Shown here in pieces: positions 1 through 11,700 of a stretch of DNA of 64,000 nucleotides. Origin of the DNA: Paragonimus westermani (taxonomy: Eukaryota > Platyhelminthes > Trematoda > Plagiorchiida > Troglotrematidae); contig QNGE01000404.1 in the NCBI GenBank assembly GCA_008508345.1, positions 210,994-274,993 on the forward strand, given 5' to 3'. Under the pieces are notes generated by a model that ran no database searches, was not told where the DNA came from, and saw only the letters and a list, made by a program, of their open reading frames with translations. The first letter of the stretch is position 1, and each line of letters opens with the position of its first letter. Made by a program: the position numbers and the translations under genes.

Positions 1-1364
1 TGATCGAAAATTAGCTAAGGGTAGGCAATGATGAAGCCAATCAAGTATGTAAGATAATTCTTTGAATGTCATTTACATAAAATCACACAGTGCAACCGGC
101 TCAGGTGGAACTATTCTAATTGTATCATCTAAAGCGGTCTGACTGACCTGCACAGTCCCGTTGACTGGTAGGTGTAATATCGAAGATCAGTCAAGCTATC
201 ACAAATGTAACGAATAATAGTCTAGTATTTCTGGCACAAATTAAATGGTTCTGACTGCAACTATATACTTGTAGTGCTCTGTAGAATTGACCGCTGTGAA
301 GATTAATTATTAAAACCACATTTTCCTGTTTATCTTGGTCCACAAGTCAAAGAAAGATGTATTTGGAGTATTCCATCCATTGAAGTTTACACTATTTTTA
401 CACCATTCTGGACAGTTCGTTTAATTTTTCTCGCGGAAGTTCTCCACAGAGCTGGTTTAGACATTGTCAGACATATGACATGATTAGAATAGAGCCTTTG
501 TTCGTAGTGACATCGAAACCACGTCGCGAAACGAACGGTGGGTGCACATTCGTGTCCGACTGCTTGTAACACTTACGTCGTGTGTCCTCGACCGTGGCTG
601 ATTTGTTGAACACGAGAAAGTATAAAACGAACACGAGCACAAACTAAGTCTATTCCTTTTCAAACGACCGTGTTTATAATCGACCATAGTAGGACGTGTG
701 GCTGTTTCTGTTCAATGAATCAGTTAAACGTTTGGTTCTCCCGAACGTAGTTTCGAGGTGCCTCCATCAACCGAATTGATTTAACTGAGTTCTTTATATT
801 AGGTGATGATAACTAGCCACCCTGACAAACGCTCTGTGATTGAAAACTCACTTTCCCCTCAATCCGACTTGGAAATCCAGGACTTCTACACATCCTATTG
901 TTCAGAACCCTTTGTTTCGTTTTTACGATCGCTAATTCCTGAATCCACACACTACACCTACTTTCACAAACCGCTAATTAGAACAGGCTGAGTAATACGC
1001 ATGCAGGCTTAGATTACTGCATATTAACTAGTAGGAATAGCCTACATCCCCAATATCATAATCCAAACAGAAGGCACGAATTAAGAATGCACACACTTGA
1101 TCGCCTACAGCGTTCAGCTTAACTGACATTCTGTCAATTAGGCATGAAATACTTCACCAAAAACAAGACCAGACATTTGGGTCGTAAGAGCACTTTGCAG
1201 CAGACATCTGTGACCACCCGTTCTCGCATGCACAGTCTACCATAAAGATGACGTGGAGTATATCTTTATTCGTCTTTTTCAGCATGTCCGAGCCTACAAG
1301 CTCTACACTAAGTAGGATGCTTCGGTTTTCAGTCTGTTCTTCCATCTTTGTGCCTATCTGTCAG
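1..1364. other. non-coding stretch, no gene supported
   Basis: Only short chance-length frames are present (62-87 codons). A pyrimidine-rich tract ending in CAG just before an ATG at 1283, and a second one ending at 1364, look like splice acceptors, but the downstream frames resemble nothing known. Nothing else is visible. Confidence 0.4.
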
Positions 1365-1436
1365 ATGAGAAACCACAAGAGGCATCTGGATAGAGCCACC
1401 ATGCTACGTCAGTATATTCCCCATCCACTTAAATAC
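1365..1436 (+). CDS. weak candidate exon, unknown product
   Basis: This 72-base open segment (24 codons, phase 0 to 0) follows a long pyrimidine-rich acceptor ending in GTCAG and ends before a GTAAAA donor. The translation begins MRNHKRHLDRATMLRQ and is basic. The only support is the splice-like flanks and one open frame, which chance can supply in a window of this size. It has no partner exon that I can place, and the next coding-like segment at 1937-2044 is on the other strand. Treat as a low-grade lead. Confidence 0.13.
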
Positions 1437-1936
1437 GTAAAACATTTGCCAGGTTGGTTGAAATCAAAATCAAATTCGGTCAGTTTAATCACATTAGGTT
1501 CAGCTGAATAGGGTCTTCTCTCTTGACGGTTGCTTTTATCTCGAAAAACTCTACTTGGATGTTTTAAACTGTCATGTCTCTTTAAAATTGTGCTGTCTTT
1601 TCAACTTCGGTTATTTCCTGCAAGTGACAGTCCAACGGCTAGCAAAACTGATTGAGTTTTCTAAGCATCGCCACTGCTAAGGGTCAGAAATGCACAACTC
1701 CAGACTTTCTGTGACCTTGTTGAACGTTAGCTATGCAAGACCCACAGGTTGCTACCGTATGCCGTTTGAATGATAGTGTGTGTAAATGATGGCTTGACCA
1801 TCCCAGTCTGACTTAATTTTGAAGTAAGTCTCAACCATCTATCGTTTACTTTCAACAAAGGTGATATTTCTTCATGTAGATTTTTATGGCCCTCTGTGAA
1901 TGAAGTTCCAGACAAGGATAATGTGTGATCACTCAC

Positions 1937-2044
1937 ACCGTACTCAGCAAGCCTATCCCTCAAACTTTCGAAGTGAAGTTCAACATCCAGTGCATACCGA
2001 AAGGAACGATCCTTGGGTCCAGAGCGGCCCGTCCAGGTATCCAG
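1937..2044 (-). CDS. candidate internal exon, unknown protein
   Basis: On the minus strand a segment of exactly 36 codons (phase 0 to 0) is bounded upstream by an acceptor ending in GTGCAG and downstream by a GTGAGT donor. It is the best-looking part of a 107-codon minus frame (1727-2050). The translation is charged and mixed, with LDTWTGRSGPKDRSF near the start and ESLRDRLAEYG at the end, and looks like a soluble, partly helical piece. I do not recognise the family. A spectrin-like helical repeat crossed my mind, but 36 residues cannot show it. No neighbouring minus exon could be joined with confidence. Confidence 0.33.
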
Positions 2045-2050
2045 CTGCAC

Positions 2051-4900
2051 AGTTTATCTGAGAGAGTGAACCCCGGGTAATGAACAATTTACAACCTAGA
2101 CGATTTCGACAATACAGTAATTGCAGATTACTGGTTAGTGAAAATTCCTGCTTCAACTTATTTTCTCGCAATTATTACTTCTTAAAGTTTCCGTTTTCGA
2201 AATTCAAGAAGTCTCAACTGTGCGATGTACTGTTGTTAAAGGTTGATGTCTGCTAAAGCCTTAGTGAGTGCGTAGTTTAGAAAGGAATTAGATTAATGGA
2301 TCTGTTTGGCTAAGCACCACGATTTCATGCGTTTTGCCGCCGCGGAGCATAGCAATCAAACGGTATGAGCGTTAGTTATTTTTCGATCAGAGAGTTTGTT
2401 ACTGACTAGTGTCGGATCAAGTTTCTTTCATCTTTGTTGTAGTGTAAACTGACGTGTAACCTGTATCCCACTTTCGAACAGGCGAATCATTGATCGTGAT
2501 AAGTCCAGCGAATCATCAGTAATCCAGTCGACCTCAAGTTTCTTGCTTAAAAAATCAAAATACAGGTAAGGCGGTGTGTTTTGAGAACATAAACACGAAA
2601 CGGTAGAAAGCCTCAGTTGTTTAACGCTTATTCCTAATCTATGCGAATAACTTGCTAAATCTGTATCTACTGCGATTGGGCTGGTGTAACGGGATAATGA
2701 ATGGTGAATTGTCAGCTGATATCAGCTATGGCTGTGCCCAGTTGACCGTAGACCACAACGAAAATCACACAGAGCTGTGTACCAAGGTTCAGTTAGACTG
2801 GATAATCGGTAAAAGATAGATGCCAGTGCTGGCACCGATTTTGTGAATAAATTGCCCGTTCAGCATGAGAGGATTTTGTAGTGACCATCCGGGCTTATCA
2901 TGATCTGCCATTTCGTGTCGTTTTTAGGCCAGCGTCATGGCGAAAGTTCAAATGGCTCAACATATCGTTAGAAGAATTGTTCTCTTATTGAATAGATATA
3001 AATCCAAAGTTAACTGTCCAAACTTCCTGCATGCAGTCTGAATATCTCACAACAGGACTGGGTCTAAATCACAGCACACGTTGCTGTTAGACTGATTAAC
3101 GTCACAGTTATTACGCAACTAATTCTCTTAAAATTGAGAACTGTAACGAATGAACTATGACATCGGTTTCACACACAACTCACCTCGATAAGTGAATCGC
3201 GTAGCTGTTTTTACTAGGTTGATAAACATTTGGCTAGAAAAATCGCCTCCCACTCCATACCATACACGAAAACAATAATCTTAGTTGTGAAAGTTCAGAG
3301 TAAATTTCGATAGCATATTATGTTATATTGTAGTATCGTTTTGTATCTATATTACTTGTCACACAGAACTTAAGACAAAAAACCTAGAGAAACCAGGGTG
3401 AAACTGCAGTGTAAATCCTGTATACATGCTGATGTGACAGTGTTCGAAGGAACGACAAACACGCCTTAAAGGTTAATGTCTTGTGTATAAGCCGATGTGT
3501 TTACCATAAATGTTATGCAGTCAATCTTCACCCTATCCACTTGACCGTAGTGAACAGTTTTGTGTGACCGGAAATAGTTTCGATTTACCATTCTTTCTGT
3601 AAATGCATAAAAAGGGTTCATCAAGGTTTTGTATAGTGGGGCCACACTTAGTTATGGTATGCACTGATATGGGAGGCAGATCGTTTTCGGTTGGGGGAAA
3701 ATCGACGATCATGTATGATAACGTGAATAAATGCCATAATAAATAGCCCGTGCCGTTTTTGGACATACCGCAGGGACCAGAACAGTAAACTGATAACATA
3801 TTGGAACCTGACCTAGAAAATGCCCTGAACGATTTATCTATTTCCCTAAACCGTAAGTAACGGCGCCGATAGTAACACCATCAGAACCGGAGTAATCGAC
3901 AGCAACGAATCGCTCAGAATGATAGATGCTCGTGTATATTCTAAGGCACCTCGTCTGTCAGTCTGATGATGAATTTCACAGTAGTTCATAAGTTACATTA
4001 ATTTCACATAAATTCTTGGAGGGAGCTCAGATTTCGTCTAAAACAAGATGATACACAGTATCATGCCATATTCAATTTGTGAATAAACCACAGTGATAAC
4101 AAATAAGTTATTTAAGAAAAATAATGAATTCACTGGTTAATCAGATTGTTAGTGTTTAGCTTGCCCAGATGAGAGTGAACAAATACCTGCTCTGTGTGCA
4201 GGAATACAAGAGGTTTGGTAATGGATAAAAAAAGTGTTCTACATTACGAAGAAATAGGATATTACGTGACACGAATAACAAATATAATGAATTGCTGGAC
4301 TAGAAGATTGTGTGCAGTCTCTTAGTAGATCATTGAAAACTGGTTAAGTTGAAATCCATTCCATTTGCAATTATGAACTCATAAAGAGAGTATAAACAGC
4401 CAGCGTTTAACAAGTGTTGTTAAGATAAGCAAAGGATTAACAATCCCTGTTGTGTCACGTCACATCGCTTACCCAGTTCCACCAACCCCTATCAACCATA
4501 GTCACTTTGTTGACAAAAACAGCCTCCCAAGTGTTTCATCAAGCCCACTTCAAGCGTAGTCAGGTCTTAGCTGTTCCGAACTAGCCATCAAATTATACCG
4601 GACAAACCGATCGGAAGCATTTATAAGATCCATCCGGCTCATTCTAGATGGATCAAAGTGCGGCTGGTATCATCATCTGTAGTTATTGTCTGTAGGCGCG
4701 GTAACTGTCCCTACATTTCATTTCTCTCTCTTGAGCATGTATTACAAATTCATTCAAAGTCCAGCCAACTGTGAACTACTTGATTTTTCCGGATCAATAT
4801 TATCGATTGCATTTAATTTACTGAGAAATGTCGGAACACTGATAGTTTGTCTGTTGTAGCTCATCGGTTAGATTTGTTGTAGTATCTGTTAAGACTACCA
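2051..4900. other. long stretch without supported gene
   Basis: No recognisable transposon protein, SINE or RNA gene was seen. A minus-strand frame at 3533-3799 contains a segment around 3600-3690 with an acceptor-like CAG and a GTAAAT donor-like end (translation includes TITKCGPTIQNLDEP), but there is no partner exon or homology. I read the rest as intergenic or intronic. Confidence 0.35.
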
Positions 4901-4904
4901 GGCA

Positions 4905-5075
4905 GTCTGAGCGTTACTAGCAAATGAATGCGGCTAAGCGTTTGCATGCGACATTTCGGTCGTGCACAATGTTAGGTCAACGGCGCAGCGTTCAACACGG
5001 TGGTCTTCTCACTAAGTAACAGGAACTCTAATCCCGGCATTGGCGAGGGTATGAATTACGCGTGGGCTCAGTGAT
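4905..5075 (+). mobile_element. tRNA-headed SINE, head fragment
   Basis: A diverged copy of the window's SINE family in plus orientation. The leader TTTCGGTCGTGCACAATG (from 4955), the box-A side GGCGCAGCG (about 4983) and the box-B side AACTCTAATCCCGG (about 5025) line up in order and spacing with the better copies at 7.6 and 49.8 kb. The body and the terminal repeat downstream of about 5075 are not recognisable, so this copy is 3'-truncated or decayed. The head is tRNA-related, as expected for an element transcribed by RNA polymerase III. Confidence 0.6.
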
Positions 5076-5085
5076 TTCTACTAAT

Positions 5086-7580
5086 GATTGGAAGTAAATG
5101 CGACTGCTGAGACAATTTTTGTGAAGTTCGGCCTGTGTCAACCAAAATCCTTCGTTGTTCATCGTTAATATTAAAGCGAACTGATTACGTCAGAATATCT
5201 GACAGAAAATGGACTTCTAAGTCTTCGTACCAAAGTTAATTACCTTCGTCACATTCATGTTATCAATGTTAAAGTTCATTACTGTGTAGCAACAAGTAAT
5301 CGCGGCTAAGACCGTAAAGGTTTGCTTGTTTGTGCACTATAAATATCGCCCGGCACACCTGCATTGGGAGACCCGATATGAACTTACACTTATTGAGGGT
5401 TTCGTCACATAGTATACTTGTAGTGTACAGTATCCTTGTTTATGATCATTATACTTGTACATCTTCTCAAACTCTACTTAAGCTATGTGATAGATTCGAC
5501 GACGTTCCCTTGCAGTACTGTCAAATAAGACCGAATACGCAGCTACCTATCATTCTCATTTGCTCCTCTATGTTTTCTGGCCAGTGTTCCCAACATAGAC
5601 TGGACCAGTATTTTTGACCATATTTGATGTCAGACTTCAAAATTACAAAGCCAGCAAACGAGGTCAAACAGATGACTAACCCAGTTTACCTCATATGAAA
5701 CAAAAACTGTAGTGATTTCACAGGGGGATTGTGTTACTAAGGAAAAGGTACTGTTCTCTATACATGAAATTATTAACCGAATATTAGTTCAGATGACAAT
5801 TTTCAATTCGAAAAATGAGTACCGGGGAACCTTCAAATAATACTGTTATAGATATACCTCTGAACTCTACTATAGGAATTTCAGATCAACCGGTAGCAGA
5901 AACGAAGTGTGAAATGTCTATCGGTAGCACACAAAGGAGGTATGCTACTACAATTACGCCATTGCAACACGTGTTGTCCACACTAACCGTAGAGTTGGGC
6001 TTTGATTATTCTACTTGCTCAAGTTAATTAATAAGTTTTTATCGTCTACCATTTTATGGTTACAGTTGAGTTGGAAGATGTATTTTGCTGATAAATCAGT
6101 AAATTACAAAGGCTACATTCCACTGCAGATGGTATTTTTTGCAGTCTGTTGACATTTGTGCGATTTAGGTTACTGTCAGAATGTAACTTATTCGATTATC
6201 CAGTTCGTACGTGCAACAATCTTATTGATGTCAAAAACGTCAGCCATACATAAATTAATGTTGTGCCGTATTCATGGACAACCATGTTCCTGTAAACACA
6301 TGAAACGCAGTTTCATGACAGAATTTTTCCACGTTCTTCTATATCTCTTATTCGGAAAACATTGTCAACTTATCAGGTATGTTTTTACGTCATCTCCCAG
6401 TTATATTGACTCCATTCAACTAAATTTCATTGTATCCTCTGACGTGGAGGTCAGTAACTGTTTATCAATCTCAGTCATTCTGTCCACTGGGTTGCAAATT
6501 CGCGACGGTCTGTTTAGCCTACGTCTACAAGAGTCTGGCAGCTTGACATTGCCACAGAGATGAAAACTTATGCATGATAGGAGGATGAAATTAAGCGTGG
6601 TAAATAATGAGTATCTGAAAAATTTGGTGGATATCCGCTAAAAGATTACACCACTGAAAATGTTGAGGTGCATTGTAGAAAAATGGGATATAATTGTGTA
6701 ATTAAACTTTAGAGATGGTCATTCAACCAATCAACAAAGTGATTCACAAACAGACGTGGGTGTTGCAACGCACTTGTCTAACTGTTTAACAGTGTATCAT
6801 GTTATGCACTGGGGGTCGGTTGTTCTTCAGAAAGGTACGCAATCAATTCATCGGTCTCTCTCTCATGCATTGTAGCAAATCACTTTTAGACCCAACGATG
6901 TCTACACTGCATAACACATCGGTGCTTGTATCAGTGTTTGGCAGAGCAGTTTGCTAGGTGGCTATCAGTGTCATTGTCAGAAGATGCCCCGTTAGCTGAG
7001 ATAAACTCAAAGAATCTGGCGTCACCGATTGCTGAACATCTTGGCAGCCGGTCACGTGGTTAGCGAAGTAAACCGTCCAGAATATTACCACATAATCCTT
7101 ACTCAAAAATCACAGCTGTTATTTGAATACTACCATCCAGACAGCATCAGTCAACTTTATGCGCATAGATGGTAGTTTAGTTGATGTATCATGCAGCCAC
7201 TTGCACCGTGACCAGTTGATTGATTTGGTAACTTGTTATATGACGTTTGCATAAAGTTGATCGATTTTCCATCAGCTCCTAATGAGAATACTTTCAAATG
7301 TTAACACTTTGAGACGTGTATTCTCTCTGTTTCGTTGAACTCAATAAAGGCACCTCAGTTTGAATATACTGTACACTAAATTTGACACAATTTCAATCCA
7401 TATTAAAATAACCGTAAGTTCATTCCACTCTATCCACACAATTAATTCTCTAACGACGTCACGCCAAACTTTGTATTTAATCCAGCAGCTTTGAAACCTC
7501 TAGTGAATCTGATTGGTTATCACTGACGCAATTTCATATTCACAAAAGGACGTTGATAGTTGGAAATTAATATGAGTTTA
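5086..7580. other. mostly non-coding, two doubtful open segments
   Basis: A 70-codon ATG frame at 5815-6027 reads well (MSTGEPSNNTVIDIP...) and contains AGGAG|GTATGC, which could be a donor after 5937. A segment at 6307-6376 ends at a textbook CAG|GTATGT donor but has a weak acceptor, and two frames are open through it. Neither could be linked to other exons. No repeat family was recognised here. Confidence 0.25.
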
Positions 7581-7582
7581 CA

Positions 7583-7850
7583 GATGAGTAGTCGGGGATT
7601 TGGTTTGTTATCAAGTTGACCATTACTCACAAGCGAGAGTGGTCGAATGTTCAGATTTGATAATTCGGTCGTGCCTAGTGTGAGGTAAATCGTCAACACG
7701 TTTGCCTCCTCCAACGCGTGTCGGAGTCCAAATCCCGGTCGTGGCAGGCATATGCATTACTGACGAGCTCTGATGAGTCCGAAACTCGAATCTAATGGTT
7801 CTTTTCGAAAGAGGCTGGCTGGAAAGTCTATCTGCTATGAGGTTGTACAA
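7583..7850 (+). mobile_element. tRNA-headed SINE, 5' terminal repeat, head and body
   Basis: This is the best copy for the 5' end. It opens with GATGAGTAGTCGGGGATTTG, continues into the leader (CTCACAAGCGAGAGTGG), the family motif AATTCGGTCGTGCC, a degraded box-A region, box B (GGAGTCCAAATCCCGG at about 7722) and the body motif GAGGCTGGCTGGAAAGTC (7811). The sequence breaks down after about 7850, so the 3' terminal repeat is missing. The first 48 bases are the inverted complement, with three differences by eye, of the 3' end of the copy at 29.9-30.1 kb. Both an overlapping minus-strand frame and a plus-strand one here are shadows of the repeat. Confidence 0.85.
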
Positions 7851-8276
7851 ATGTTTTACAACTTTGTGGTTTTTTAAATATTTCTCGTCTCATATGCAAC
7901 ATGTTCGACCAATACGAAGAGCTTCGTGTCATTCCAGTTTTTTCATCATGATGGGTTTAAAATGACGGGAACTTCGTACAAGCTATGTACATTCAGGTAA
8001 TACAAAGAATAAGGCGATCAGTGGTCATCAGTTATTTGATTAATTTAAGTTCAATTTTTTACACTGTAAGCAGTAAGCTGATAGCGATCAAGACGGAGAA
8101 TAGCGTGAAAAAGTCGACCGTTAAGAACAGAAAAATTCAACTACATCGCTGCCGGGATTTGAAGTCATTCTGACATACCTTCTTATAAAAATCAACCGTG
8201 TCGTCTTTCGTACACGGACTGTACGTGAACTACAGCACAAAGGGGTGGTCGCAAGTTTGTGTGGGAATAGACACGC

Positions 8277-8291
8277 GTGTGTGTGTGTCTA
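8277..8291 (+). repeat. short GT microsatellite
   Basis: A CGCGTGTGTGTGTGT tract, about six GT units. Ordinary simple repeat. Confidence 0.8.
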
Positions 8292-8351
8292 CTTGAAAAG
8301 TCTTAAGACGGCTTTAAATTTTCCCAAACTCGTTGGGCTTTTTCCATCAAG

Positions 8352-8571
8352 TGTACCTAACCTGGTTCCCACACCGGAATTACACTTGAGAGAACGACCA
8401 CACGTGAATACACAATCCATTCGACTGCCACCCTTACTTGCACAAACGTTCGCTGGTGCTGGAATTCTGGTCAGACGGAAGACAGCAAGAAGGATCAAGT
8501 CAACAACAACAAAAACAAAATTAGTCAGCACACCACCTGTAGACCTAGTGATGGGGTGCAAAAGTGGATGA
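8352..8571 (+). CDS. candidate terminal coding exon, basic proline-containing tail
   Basis: A 108-codon frame (8245-8571) contains an acceptor-like tract ending in CATCAAG at 8351. From there 73 codons stay open to a TGA at 8569-8571. The translation begins with VPNLVPTPELHLRERP and carries a basic RRKTARRIKSTTTKTK stretch, like a cytoplasmic tail. An AATAAA hexamer at about 8710 could be its polyadenylation signal, giving a short 3' UTR. Oddly, the opposite strand is open over almost the same interval (8289-8561), so the frame alone cannot decide the strand. No homology was recognised. Confidence 0.27.
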
Positions 8572-8799
8572 TATACTGTGCTGCCTATGCAAATCCGGCG
8601 TCAGTGATGCAGTAACATCTTCAGTCCAAACATATATGTCCACAAATAACATGTTCCTATCGATAACAAGTGTACGTTCTGTTGAAAGACTAACACAAAT
8701 GATGGTAGAATAAATTGTGGAGACAAAAGTTAGTTAAACAGTGTGAAATATTGTAGAGGAGACCTCACCGAAAATTTTGGGTATTCTGTCAAACACGTT

Positions 8800-11700
8800 T
8801 GCTGTTATTGTGTCTCGGAAAGACACGTCCCACTGCAGGCGACTGTTTAAGTGACAAGCGCAACACAAATCCGCCATAAAGACCAGAAACACTGATTTGT
8901 TTTAGATAATCACAATAATCCTAGTGAAGAACGAACGGTTTGAACAAATAATGCCAGTTAGTCTAAGGGTTGGTCATATCACTACATAGAAGAACACTTT
9001 CGAGCACACCACATCAGAAGTGCTGCTATTCTACAACACATGCAAGTAGTTGTTTCTCTACTGCAATTATGCAGACGGTCTGTTGAATAAACCTTGTTGT
9101 GAACGACTACACGCCTTAAACAAGGTGAGGAATATGGTCCCAACCCTAGTAACAGTTCTACAGAAGAGGTTTACTGCTTCAGCATCCATGGAACCTGTGA
9201 AACCTCGTGGTAATGTCTAGAAGATTATTGTGGCGTAACGCAATAAATTAAGATTGAAGACTGTGATGAATGATCTTCTACTTTGAACCCTGATGACCAG
9301 TCCACTGAAAAATATGCTAAGTTTACTGGTTTATTTAATTAAAACCGAGGGCACAGGTTATCTGGACTAACTCCTCACCGACGCACACACTGGCTTTAAT
9401 GAAAATTTCGCCTTATCCATGGGAATTGATTACTTCTTTGTGCGATCCACTTATCGATAAACGAAAACAACACGTTGAACATGCTATGCATTGCCTTAGA
9501 ATGTCTTTTTAATGCATGTAGGCTGTTTATTCATTGTGTATGACCATGTACATTTACAAACTCTATATTCCTCCTCGATGGGTCAAGCATTTGTAGCTTG
9601 CAATCGAACTGCATCTGTCGTTCACCTCTCAACTCCGGTTTTCTACACAACAAACAGCTAGCAGTCATCCCAGTTTTTTTATCAACATGTGACTGTTCAA
9701 TAGTTTATCATGGGTCAGGAACGCTAATTTTTACGTAACGAGAAGAAGCCATTAGTTTAGATGTATTCGAGTTTCGACAAACGTGCTTCAAACTGTGACT
9801 ACAGTCTTGAAGATCTTAGTGTTTAGAACACACGGCCAGAGCAGCTTTCGGGACATAATCACCGTCGGATCTCTGATCGCGGTTTATGCGACAGGCCTGG
9901 TGTGCACTACTCAGATGATCATTCACTACGAGTTTAATTTTAATAGTGTATGTTTCGTGAACACCTTTTGACAATTCGCTGGTGTTTTTAATCATTTTTT
10001 ATCGGTCCAAAATAGTCGTACAGCTTCGCTAACACCTTTCATTTTCTTTGCTGTTACCTACATGATTTGGTTGCCCAGGTAGCCACAGTATCACAGGATA
10101 GAGATAAACGAATTCATCGACTATGATAGCTGTGTCCGTATTCAATTTGGATGCAGTGGCAATGTGAGATAGGCGCACATGTTTGTTAAGTTGGTTCATG
10201 AAACGCAGAAAACATACTTTCAATGAACAATGATTTCAAATATGTTGACCAAATGAGAAGTACTGGCTACTTTCGCTGATTAGTAACTAAAAGCGATAGA
10301 TGGGAATCGAAACGAGATACAAAAATGTCTGATCCACACTGATTATGACCCGAACGGCGGCCACGTAATGCCCCATTATCAGGTAACGGATTCTGTACTT
10401 GCTCGAGTCATTATAGAGTATCATCCCAGTTAGAGACAGTTTGAATTGATAAAATCAGAAAAGCTACGGTGGATTTGACTTCCGAAAGGTTATAGTTTCT
10501 AAGTTGAACTGGATGACAGGATTACCTTCACAACGTGGAGATTTCTGAATAAATAATATACTAGAGTTTGCAGGATTCGGTATGCTGTCCAAAGATGATC
10601 TGTATTGCTAGCCGGTGTCTGGTGCTCAGGTATGTTTAATTGTAAAGCCTAGATTGTGGTGGACAATATGTTCGGAAGTTCACGGCATGCGCCACTCGAA
10701 AGTTATCATATAAATGATAGCTGTTAGTTGTATGACAGGCTGAAAATAAATTGGTCGGAAAACAAACTATTTTTATGATCGATCATGGCTAAGAAAATGA
10801 GCTCAACCGGATATGCACAGAAAACCAGGTCACGCATCGTCTTATCAGAAAGGTCAAGTTTGTGTGAGCAGACATTCAAAAATTGCATGAAAACAAACGT
10901 GCACATAATTGCAAAACGCGTGCATCCTTATACAACCCAGTGATACACTGCCACATAAAATGTTACTAGTGTGTACGCTCATCCACCAAGCTCTCAGAAA
11001 AAAATGTTGACTAACGAGTTTTGGTGTGTTGCAAGCAGTTTGTCTAATTTCACACAAATGCTCCAAAAAACGTGTTGGCAAAGACATAGGTTTGATACAT
11101 GCAAGTTGAATGTTTGTTAGATTCGGTTAGCTTTCACGTTCACATGCAAATTCACAGCTTTCTGCTTCGGATAGGGAGTCCTGTTGGTGCATATGAGTCA
11201 TGAACTTTCGCAACTATTTAAGAGCCCACACAACTTCACACGATTCGGTAAGGTATCAGTAACTGCGCTTGATCTCATACACCGATTGGATTGCTAAAAC
11301 AAAGTTCGGCGCGTACAAATAAGCAGCTATGATATTTTCATCAGATTAAATGCGGATGCTTGTACGCGTGGTTTATTAGTTCCCGATAATTAACGGTGTA
11401 TGAGTGGCGGTTCTTCTGGTACCAATATAAACCTATTCAATACCTTTCTTAAACTCAAATTTAGGGAACTTCAAAAACCATAAGAGATTCATTTCATACC
11501 TTATTTTTAGGCATGTTCAGCTTAGGTGTAACTGACTTCGAATTCCCTGAACTGTAGCAGCTCAGAACAGATGTACAATGAGGAACAGAAAATCTAACGG
11601 ACGTCATGGCAGAAGATGAGTCTGGAGTGGTTTCTGTTGGCAAGTACACACGAACTGTTTTGGTAGGCACAATGACAGAAGTGAATAACGTATGCAGTGG

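Noticed and set aside
1283..1511. Trans-spliced first exon starting at ATG 1283
   Set aside because: The acceptor is strong and sits next to the ATG, but nothing shows the transcript exists and the protein resembles nothing. Position relative to one AG is not evidence of trans-splicing.
6156..6563. 135-codon plus-strand frame as a protein gene
   Set aside because: Hydrophobic and cysteine-rich because of its T-rich sequence, with no family resemblance. The TTG start is an artefact of alternative start codons.
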